Below, in pieces: positions 50,457 through 61,200 of a stretch of DNA of 64,000 nucleotides. Under the pieces are notes generated by a model that was not told the origin of the DNA, searched no databases, and saw only the letters and a list, made by a program, of their open reading frames with translations. Source of the DNA: Bog-950 sp044228435 (GTDB taxonomy: Bacteria; Bacteroidota; Bacteroidia; Chitinophagales; LD1); assembly GCA_044228435.1 (NCBI GenBank), contig JBGAUW010000016.1:62001-126000 (forward strand), written 5' to 3'. Position numbers and translations under genes: made by a program. The stretch's first letter is position 1, and the number at the start of each line of letters is the position of its first letter.

Positions 50457-50514
50457 ACGTGTTCATAAAATACAATGTGTTTATGTGTTTACGTATTAAT
50501 GTGTTCACGCAATA
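50457..50514. repeat. Degenerate 8-bp tandem array upstream of bshB1
   Basis: ATGTGTTT, ATGTGTTT, ACGTATTA, ATGTGTTC, ACGCAATA in succession (50475-50514), with one more unit ACGTGTTC at 50457-50464. It lies 21-78 bp upstream of the bshB1 start. Confidence 0.65.
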
Positions 50515-50555
50515 GTATTTTATTTAATTGTCTTTGCCTCTTATTGCCAACTGGT

Positions 50556-51011
50556 TTAAACTCCAAATTGTTTTAAATGATGGTCCAGGTGTACAACCAT
50601 TAAATCGCGCCATTGCTTTTTACTTAGGTTGCCAAACAAAGGGTGGCCCTGTAGTTTAGCTTCCTCCCGCTCGTTAAATACATCCATCATCTTTTTTAAA
50701 AACTCAAGCTCGGTATAAAAATCACGTGGGTTGCTGCCCTGGCCTCCCTGTCTTATTTCAATGGGTGCCGCCGAACCTTTAGGAAACCAAGCCAGCCCAT
50801 TCACCAATACAGGAAAGAGCACCTTATTCCAAAACACGTTCGATATATCTTTTGCAGGCTTCATGCCCAATGCCACTTTAAAGGCATCGTTCATGTGCGT
50901 TAGCATTTGGTTAACGGTCATCCGGCCCCAAAGTGGCTTACTTTCCGGGGTTAAGTTATCCAACCTGGCGTTTATGCCTTTTATTGTAGTTTCCTCAAAT
51001 GTTGTGGTCAT
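50556..51011 (-). CDS. DUF1569 family (DinB-like) protein
   Basis: 151 residues. DNLTPESKPLWGRMTVNQMLTHMNDAFKVALG near the N-terminus has the His of the DinB-like four-helix fold. MVVHLDHHLKQFGV at the C-terminus supplies a second His cluster, so a metal site is plausible. PHPLFG...SKKQWRDL-like spacing fits DUF1569. Function unknown; DinB-like proteins include thiol-dependent transferases, and bshB1 is its downstream neighbour, but a shared pathway is only a guess. Confidence 0.72.
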   Translation of the reverse strand: MTTTFEETTIKGINARLDNLTPESKPLWGRMTVNQMLTHMNDAFKVALGMKPAKDISNVFWNKVLFPVLVNGLAWFPKGSAAPIEIRQGGQGSNPRDFYTELEFLKKMMDVFNEREEAKLQGHPLFGNLSKKQWRDLMVVHLDHHLKQFGV

Positions 51012-51058
51012 AGGCTTTATGCTTTCAATTGTACTTATTGCCGACGTCCAACTGCGGG

Positions 51059-51835
51059 CTATTTGCCCTGCTGTTGCTGATACATTTCCTTCAACTTCTT
51101 TATCATTTCTTCTCTTTCTTCAGGCGTCATATTCTGCAGTTTTTTCATCATTTCCTGCATATCTGGCATTCCCTCAATACTTGGCAGGCCCGAGGGGTTA
51201 TTGCTTTTTGTGTAGCCGCTCAGGCTAAAAAGGGTTGTCGGGTTGCTTCTTTTTTCAGCTTTTACTAAATCTAACTGCACATTTTGCCCGCTCTCGGCCA
51301 TTTTAACACGCACAGGCATACCCTCGGCCCCTTTGGCGGTTAAGGCTTTGTAAAGGTTATCCTGCCCGGTGTATTTGGTTTTTACCTTGCTAAAATCAGC
51401 ATAGCCTGCAATATCTTTAGTAGTCCACATCTCCTGTCTTTGTTTGCCATTTACCTTTATTGTTACATGGGTGGTATTGTACCCATTTACAGTTTCTTTG
51501 CCTAACACAGTTACTTCATAATCTGCCAGTGGGTAATCTTTATAGTCTTCCGTTTCGGTAGTTTTTAGTTCGCTGTAGGTTTTGTCCTTATCGTTAAGCA
51601 GGTACATTACATTAGGCGCAGCCTTTAGGCTAAGCGAGGTTATTTTTATACCATTAGGCAATTGCGGGGCGCTTATAACAGCTTCACTGCGGGTGTTGCC
51701 ATCCTGCGCATAGTTTTTTATAGTGCCACCGCCATTTACGGTGCCTGAGGTTATTTTATACTCTATATAAAAGCCCTGCGCCCAAAGTGCCAGGTTTAAG
51801 GTTAACAGGATTGCCGCCAGCAAAACTTTTTTCAT
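51059..51835 (-). CDS. Exported DUF4412 family protein
   Basis: 258 residues. Signal peptide (KKVLLAAILLTLNLALWAQ). The mature part is the DUF4412-type beta structure: GFYIEYKITSG, NVMYLLNDKDKTYSEL and VLGKETVNGYNTTHVTIKV...QEMWTTKDIAGYADFS. The C-terminal ~35 residues are helical and charged (TPEEREEMIKKLKEMYQQQQGK). Family function unknown; likely periplasmic or outer-membrane. It is divergent from the giant gene starting at 52,218. Confidence 0.77.
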   Translation of the reverse strand: MKKVLLAAILLTLNLALWAQGFYIEYKITSGTVNGGGTIKNYAQDGNTRSEAVISAPQLPNGIKITSLSLKAAPNVMYLLNDKDKTYSELKTTETEDYKDYPLADYEVTVLGKETVNGYNTTHVTIKVNGKQRQEMWTTKDIAGYADFSKVKTKYTGQDNLYKALTAKGAEGMPVRVKMAESGQNVQLDLVKAEKRSNPTTLFSLSGYTKSNNPSGLPSIEGMPDMQEMMKKLQNMTPEEREEMIKKLKEMYQQQQGK

Positions 51836-52217
51836 GCTCTATTGTTTTGAATGCTAAAGTATTAAATACATGTGAATGAAGTGTGGGCAAATAAGCCTGG
51901 ACTTAGTTGACAAACCATGTTACGGCTAATATATTAACGAATGGGTTATGCATTATCTTATTACAGCCCTTCTAAAGGCTTTGTAATAATTTAATATTAA
52001 CCTAACTTCACATTCCCGCAACGCTCAAGGCGGGGATTGGACACGAAGGATTTAACCCGGGATTGAAGGAAAGGAAGGGTATATAATGCCTGCATAGGAA
52101 AATTATGCAGCTAATTGAAGTAAGGGTTAGCCGAAGATTAAAAATTAAAAAACACCCCGTATTCGGACTGCGGGCAGTACATAGATTGTATTATTTTTTT
52201 AACTGTAATTAAGCACT
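51836..52217. other. 382-bp gap between divergent genes (DUF4412 and giant secreted protein)
   Basis: No convincing gene. One hairpin with a 2-nt bulge lies at about 51960-51988: ATTACA+GCC against GGC+TTTGTAAT. A TTGACA word at 51907 has no clear -10 partner at proper spacing. The last 40 bp before the giant gene are T-rich. Promoters for both neighbours must lie here, but I cannot place them. Confidence 0.6.
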
Positions 52218-55200
52218 ATGGGTATTTTTACCATTCTTAAACCAGGCAGAAGTTTTTTTGCCATTTTGTTGTTTCTTTTAACTGCAGCTGGTGCGGCGAA
52301 TGCGCAGGTGGCGGTAACGGTAGATTTTCCTACCCGTACTACGCCAAACCTGGCGGCCAGTTATACATCATTGGCCAATGCCATTACCGCACTTAACACA
52401 GTAACCGCCATTAGCGGTGGCCCGGTAACTTTAACCTGCGCGGCAGCAGGGGCCGAAAATGCACCCGTGGGCGGCTTTAGTATTAGCTATACAGCTGCTA
52501 CCACCAGCGCCAACTATTTTGTGCTAAATGGAAACGGAAGCACTATTACCGCAGCTACACAAACGGCAGGGGCCAATAACGATGCAATTTTTAAAATTAT
52601 AGGCTCCGACTACCTTACACTGCAAAACTTTACCATGTTGGAAAAAAGCACCAACACTACCAGCACCCTGGCCAGCAACAATATGACCGAGTTTGGAGTG
52701 GCGTTGTTTTATGCCAGCACTACCAATGGTGCCAAGAACAATACCATTAAGGACTGCACCATTGATTTAACCAGAACTTACACCAATACCTTTGGTATAT
52801 ATAGCAATTCTACCTCTACAGCTACTGCGCTTACTACTACCAGCAGTCCTACTGCTGCTACCGGTAACAACAGCGGGTTAAGCATTATTGGCAATACCAT
52901 TACCGATGTTAACGTAGGTATATTGGTATTAGGCCCTACCGCTGCTGCGGCCCATAATGATGGATTAATCATTGGCGGCTCGGTGGCAAATGCCAATACT
53001 ATATCCAATTACGGAACCGGCGCACAGGCCACCAGTTATGCCAACGTTACCGGCACTATAAACGGTATAGTAATTCGCAATACCAAAAATTTCGATGTTT
53101 CAAATAACAACATTACAAGTTCGGCAGGCGCGGTAACTGTTAGTACCTTAAGGGGTATATTTGTAACCTCGTTTTCCAATGCACCCACCGGCACTATAAC
53201 CAATAAAATAAACAACAACACCCTTTCGGTGCGCACCGGCAATACCAGCGGTGCGGTGGAAGGGATATTGTTAGAAAGTACAACCGGTAATGCTACAACT
53301 ACCCTTGAAGTAAAAAGCAACAACTTTACTACCTTTGGCCACACCGTTGCAAGCAGCGGCGCGGTTAACTTTATAAAAAATCAAACCGCCGTATTATCGC
53401 ACGATATAAGCGATAATACATTTACAGCGCTTGCGCTTACCAATACCGGCGCAGTTACGTTTATTGATGATGCTCAGAGCATTCCCAACGGTGGTAGTAT
53501 GACTATAAGTGATAACCGTATTGTTACTTCATTTAGCAAAACAAGTTCATCGGGTAACGTTACTTTTTTTAGTTCAAACGCCAGTTCGGTTACAGGTTCT
53601 ACTTTAACCATTAACAATAATAATTTTTCAAATATCACCCTCTCAGGCACTCTTATTTTTACCGGTATTGATAATACCGATGGAGCATCAGGTACTTCGG
53701 CACCGGTTAAAACTATTGCCAACAATACTTTTAGCAGTATAAGCGGCAGTAGTGGCGGCCATAATTTTATAACCGTAAATTATGGAGGCGTTGGCAGTGT
53801 AGTTAGCAGCAATACCATTACTAATAACAGCACAACCGGTACACCGGTTTATTTGGCATTGGGTGCTAACCTGCAGGGTGTTACGGCCTCTTCTAATACC
53901 ATTACAGGTAACACCAGCTCAGCTTTTACAGGTATTGCTTGTGCAACGCCAACGGCCACAATTTCGCTTAATACTGTTGCTAACAATACAGCTACCGGCA
54001 CAACAGGGAGCAAAGGTATTACTGTAACCAATCCTACAACAGTTACTTTAGATCAAAACCTTATCAATAACTTAAACTGCACAGCCAATGGCCCTGTAAC
54101 CGGCATAGTGCTTAGCGGTGGTACTACCACTAATGTTACGAATAACACCATTAATACTTTATATAATAACTCAGGTTCGGGAACTATTTCGGGTATAACT
54201 TATAGCTCAGGAACCACGGTAAACATATCTAAAAACAAAATTTACGATTTAAGCGGAAGCAGTAGCGGAACGCTTATTGCTGGTATTTCGTATAGCAACA
54301 GCGCTACCACTGCGAACATCAGCAATAACCTAATCGGCGATTTACGCGCAACTGCTGCCAGCAGCACTACAGCTATTGTGGGAATAGATATGACTACCGC
54401 GGGTGCCAACAGCGCCTTAAACGTTTACTATAATACTATTTACATTAATGCCTCGTCAAGCGGCGCTAATTTTGGTACTGCGGGCATATACCATGCAGCC
54501 GTTGCTACTGCTACTACCGCAGCGCTCGATTTAAGAAACAATATAGTAGTAAACACCTCTACGCCTGCCGGAACAGGATTGGCTATAGCTTACAGAAAGT
54601 CGAACACATCGCTTGTTAACTATGCTTCAACCTCTAACAACAACTTATTGTATGCCGGTACCGGTAGCAACCGTTACCTGTATTATGCCGATGGCAGCAA
54701 CAACGACCCTGCCGGTTCGCTTGCAACTTATAAAACAAGAATGAGTCCACGCGATGCGGGTTCAGTAACCGAGAACCCAACCTGGGTAACTACTACCGGC
54801 TCAAGCGCTAACTTTTTACATATTAATACTACTACTGCTACGCAAATTGAAGGCGGTGCTGCAGCTATTAGCGGGTATGCCGATGACTTTGATGGTAACA
54901 CACGTAGCGCTACTACCCCCGATATTGGGGCAGATGAATTTGCCGGCGTAGCACAGGATTTAACCGGTCCGGTTATTTCTTATACCGCTTTAGCAGCTAC
55001 CTGTGTTACCGGTAACCGTACTCTTACTGCAACTATTACCGATGCCAGCGGCGTGCCAACAAGTGGTGCTGGCTTACCGGTGCTATATTGGCGTATTAAT
55101 GCCGGTGCCTATTCGGCTGCAACGGGCAGCTTTGTAAGCGGTAATACTTATAGCTTTAGTTTTGGCGCCGGAGCGGCCTTTGGCGAAACAGTATCATATT

Positions 55201-58200
55201 ATATAGTAGCGCAGGATGTTGTTACTACGCCCAATGTAAACGCTTCACCTACCGGTGCCTCGGGTTTTACTGCTAATCCACCGGCGGCCTCAACCGCGCC
55301 AACTACTCCTTCAAGCTATACTTTAATAGCGCCTATGGGCGGTGTTTATACCGTAGGTACAGCAGGCGGCAGCAGCTTTAGCAGTTTAACAGCGGCAGTG
55401 GCTGCTTATAACTCGGCATTGTGCTTTACCGGCGATGTAACTTTCTCGTTAACCAATGCTACCGCAACACCTTATAACACTACTAACGGCGAAACCTTCC
55501 CTATAACTATAAATTCAAATGCCAATTCGGGTAGCTATACGCTTACTATAAAACCTGCCACCGGTGTTTCGCCGGTAATTACCGCGGCCAACATTACGGC
55601 CACGCTTAGCCTTTCGGGTGCAAAAAATGTAATTATTGATGGCAGCAACACCAGCGGCGGAACCAGCAAAGACCTTACTATTACCAATACAAATACGGTG
55701 GGCGTAACAGTGCTTTTAATTAACGGAGCCCAAAATAACATTGTAAAAAATAACGTATTGCAAGGGGTAAGTACTTCGGGCCTTGGTTCGGTAGTTGCCA
55801 TTTCAACCAGCAGCACAGTTGGCAATAGTAACAACACTATTCAGAATAACGATATTACACGTGGTGCTACCTCACCTTCCATAGGGGTAGGTAACCTGGG
55901 TTCATTGGGCTTTCCTAATGCCAACAACGTTATAACAGGCAATCGTATTTTTGATTGGAGCACAGCCGGTATTTCTGATTTAGGTTACTCTAATGCTACG
56001 GTGTACAGTAACAATGAAATTTATGAGGTTGCTACACAAACTACTGCGCTTGCGGGTTTCTTCCCTCAAGCTACCAATATTAACGGCTTTACTTTTAGCG
56101 GTAACTATATACACGACTTAAAAAGCAGCAATGCTGGTCTTATATATGGTATTTACCTTTACGATATAAGCACCACCGCGGTGGGTACGATTGTCAATAA
56201 CATGATTGATTTGAATACCGCTGCCTCCACACAATTGCTCGGTATTTATGATAACACGGCCACCGGCGAGCAGTTTGATATTTACTTTAATACTATACGC
56301 ATTAGCGGAACTGCCACCGGCAGCAGTGGCTCGGCTGCCTATTGGAGAAACCAAACCAGCACCGCTAACCTTAGAAACAACATACTTATAAATACCCGTA
56401 CCGGTGGAACCGGAACCGGCACTACCAAGCACTATGCCATTAAGCAAACAGTTGCCACAACCGCGCTTACCTCGGATTATAATAACATTTATAACTCAAC
56501 CGGTACTAACAACGTATTTGGCTACAGCCCATCGGCCGACCGGGCAGATATTGCAGCGTGGAGAACTGCTAACAGCGGTAAAGATGTAAACTCGCAAAGC
56601 CAGGCAGTAACATTTACTTCATCGCAACTGCACGTAGATAATGCCAACGGCACTAACATTAACTTTATCAATCAAAAGGGTGTTGCTATATCAACCGTAA
56701 GCACCGACTATGATGGCGATACACGCTGCACTGCATCGTGCACCGGTTCTGCAGTGCCGGATATAGGCGCCGATGAGTTTACACCGGCAGGTTGCGCTTC
56801 GCCTGCATTTGGCACTGTTACAACAACTGCAACAACTGCCTCTGTTCCGTTTACCTGTTCGGGTTGCACACCGGCTTTATCTTATATTGTTGAATACGGT
56901 GCTGTTGGTTATACTCCATCAGCCGCTGGCACTTATACAAGCGGTGTAACTACATCCACCTCGCCGGCCAGCTTACCGGCCTCGGGTTCATTAAGCCCTA
57001 ATACTTCATACGATGTATATATCCGCCAGGATTGCTCATCGAACGCAACCGGCTATAGCAGCAATACAAAAACTACCATTACCACAATACCTAATTGCGC
57101 AACACCTACTTCCCCTGCAAACGCAGCTACCGGTGTTTGTTTTAATAATACACCATTTGCATGGTCGGTGCCGGTGGGTGGTGCAGCAGGTTATAAGTTC
57201 TATTTGGGTACCGATGGTGCGGGAACCAGCACCCCTACCAACGGTATTAATGGTACTAACGTAGGTAACGTGTTAACGGCTACAGTTACTGCTTTGGTGC
57301 CTAACACAACTTATTACTGGCAGGTTAAACCTACCAATGCAGGTGGCGATGCTACCGGTTGCCCTATTTATTCGTTCACCACGGCTACTTCGGCCGAAAC
57401 TACGCCGGTTACTGCCAACTTTGAAGCTTGCTTCGACTGGATAGTAGTAAATGATGCCACTAACAAATGGGTGCAGGGCACTGCTACCAATAACGGCGGC
57501 AGCAAAGGTGTTTATATAAGCAACGATAATGGTGTAAGCAATGCTTATTCCATCGGCACTGCCCAGGTATCTCACTTCTACAAAGATATAACTATACCTG
57601 CGGGCCAAACGGTTATTAACCTTTCGTTTGATTGGAAAGGCCAGGGCGAATCAGTTTCGGCTGACCGCTTAAGAGTATATGATGCGCCTACAACCGTAAC
57701 ACCTGTTGCCGGTACCGATCTTGGAACTACCAACCAGGTAGGTGCAGCTAATTATAACTTATCCTCTACTTATGCCACTGTAAATATTCCTCTTTCGGCC
57801 AGCGATGCGGGTACTACCCGTCGTATCATCTTTTCATGGAAAAACGATAATAGCTTAGGTTCTCAGCCACCGGCTGCTATCGATAATATCAGCATTACTT
57901 CATCAGCTCCGGCAGCGCCATTATGCGCTAATTACACAACGCCTGCTAATGCAGCAACTGGTATATGTTCTCCGGGCAGCTTAAACTGGACGGCTCCGGG
58001 TTCGGGTAGCGCACCAACCGGCTATAAATTGTACTTTGGAACCGATGGCGCTGGTGTTACCAATCCTACCACGGTAGTAAACGGTACAAACCTGGGTAAT
58101 GTATTAACCTACGGCTTTAGCGGGCTTAGCGCTGGTACTACTTACTATTGGAAGGTGGTGCCTACCAATGTGACAGGCGATGCTACCGGCTGCGCTATAC

Positions 58201-61200
58201 AGAGCTTTACTACTTCGGGCAGCGTAGCTGAAACTACTACACCTATAAGTGATGATTTTGAAAATTGCCCTGAATGGACAATTGTAAATGCTGCTACCAA
58301 TAAATGGATTAGCGGATCCGCTACTAATAATGGCGGCTCAAAGAGCATGTATATTAGCAACGATAATGGAACTACTAATGCATACAGTAATACCAGCCAA
58401 ACCTCACATTTTTATCGTGATGTTACATTCCCGGCCGGACAGACCATTTATAATTTCTCTTTCGATTTAAAAGGATTGCAGGAAACATTTTCGGGAACAG
58501 TGTACGACCACTTAATGGTTTATATTGCACCTACCAGTGTTACACCGGTTGCAGGCACGCCGGCAAGCAGTTCAACTACTTTAAGCGGCGCCACTTTATT
58601 ATACAATCAAACTATCGATTTTACAGGGTGGACAAATGTTATTGTTCCATTAACCAGTACACAGGTAGGTAATGCTTCGGCAAATTCTACTATGCGCATA
58701 ATATTTACCTGGCAAAACGATGGAACAACTTCGGTTACACCACCGGCAGCAGTTGATAATATAAGTATTACCTCGGCCGCACCGGTGCCTATGGTTATAA
58801 GCAGCATTACCGGTACGCAACAAACCGGCCCTATAGTTCAGGGTAGCAGCAATAACAATATGCTTAGGATAAATGTAGATGTAACGGGCAGCACCGGTGG
58901 CATTTCGTTAACCGCATTAACTGTAAGCGGCGCTAATAATACCAGCAATGCCGATTTTGGAACCATTAAGCTATTTACGGGAACTTCAAGTGCCCCTACC
59001 GGTGGCGCTTTGGCTACCACTACTTTGGCTTCGCCAACTTTTAGCAGCTTTAGTTCGGCATTAGCAACGGGGACTAACTATTTCTGGGTTACTTATGATG
59101 TGGTTTCGGGTGCAACACCGGGTAACGTGGGTGATGTAATAATACCGTCGGGGGGTATGACTTTTACGGCAACCAGTCCTGCTGTTACACCTACCGGCCA
59201 ACCTACACTGGCTATTAACCCTGCCGGTAACCGTCCTATTTTAGGCGCTATGTGCGGCAGCAACTATACCATTAACAATACTATTGCTACTGGTGTAAAC
59301 GGAGCTAACTATAACTACAACTCGTTTACCGAGGCTATTAACGACCTTAACTTGTTAGGTTTAAGCTGCTCAGTTGTATTTAACGTAAAAGACGGACAAA
59401 CCTTTAACGAGAAAACACCTGCTATTACAACCAGCGGAACAAGTACTAAAACTATCACCTTCCAACGCGATAACAGCACAGGCGTAAAACCTACATTGGT
59501 TGGAACCACGGGTGTTAGTACTATCAACGATGCCGTAGTGCAGTTAAATGGAGTTGACTACTTGCGTTGGGATGGTATTAATATTGCCGACAATGCATCT
59601 AACACCAATAACACTACCCGTTTTGAATATGGTGTTTTCTTAAACGGATTGGCAGGCAATGGCTGCAAAAACAACATATTTAAAAACAGCAACGTTAGCT
59701 TAACTACAGCCAACACCAGTACCCGTGGTATTTATACTTACGGCGCTGGCGGCACCGGTGGCGATAACAGCAATAACCAGTTCCTTAACCTGCAGGTAAG
59801 CAACGTGGTGGATGGATACGACTTTAGCGGCTATGGAAGCCCGGATGATAACAACAACGAAATTAATACCGAGGCTGGTGGTACCAGTTCTATTACAAAC
59901 ATAGGCAGCAGCAGCAATTCGGGTAACTACGGTGTGGTTATAAGCTACCAAACAAATTTTAAATTAAAGAACACTACCATATCGAATATAGTAGGTAGCA
60001 GTTCATCGGATAACTACGGATTTTACGGAAGCTTTGGTACTCTCAATACTATGGAAATTACCGGTAATACCATTCAGAACATAAACCCCGGTACTGTTTG
60101 GGAAGTAATAGGTATTAATATTATTGATGGTAGTGCAGCAACTATTTCTAAAAATACAATCAAAAATATTACTGCTGGTGCTTATGTAGAAGGAATACAC
60201 ATTACCGGCACCAGCCTTGTAGCCACTATCGATAGCAATATTATTGGTGGACCGGGCGCAACCCTTACCTCTACCAAAACAAGTACGGAAGTGCATGGCA
60301 TTAACTGTTATTTAGCAGGCGCCGATGGCCAGCTTATAAGAGGTAATGTTATTTCTAACCTGGAAGCTACTGCAGCCGGTGTAACCAGCGTATATGGAAT
60401 TTCGATTGGTACGGAAGATTGTGAAGTAATTGGCAACACGCTGCAAAATTTCAATTCGAACGGAACCGGTACTGCCGTTTATCAAATAGCTATTAGCGGC
60501 GAGGCAGGCTCGAATTATGCACTTATAAAAAATAACACAATTTCGAATTTCTCGGTTACGGGTGTTTCGGATGTATGGGCTATTTATGCCGAGGGTTATA
60601 ATTCGGTAGTAGAGGGCAATACGATTACAGCCATAAAAGCTACCAGCAGTAACAGTAGCGGTATAGCTACCGGCGGCGATGATTGTGAGGTGCGCAGCAA
60701 TACCATACGCGGTATAACCAGCGCTGCCAATAATAAATTAGCCGGCGCACTGGGGCTTTATGGTGCCGGTATTAATATGGTTGAAAAAAATGTGATTGAT
60801 AGTGTGGTAAGTACTGGTACTACCGGTGCAATTGCTTTGGGTATTACAGTGGATGGCTCTTTTGGCGGAACCTTTAATATTACCAATAACATGGTAAGTA
60901 AAATTATTGCCAACGGATCTAACATTACCACAGGTGGTGTAAGAGGTATATCCAGCGAGAACGGAGCAACAAGCCGTGTGTATAATAACACCGTGTATTT
61001 AGAAGGAACCTCTACCAATGCAGCGCATACTTCGGGTGCTTTGTTCCTGTCGGGTAACGGTTCGCTGGATTATAGAAATAACATTTTGGTTAACAATTAT
61101 AATCCTACAACAGGTACGGCTGCATCTTGCGTTTACTCTACACGCAGTGCGGCCAATACATTATCGCAAATAGCCACTACCTCTAATAACAACATATTAA

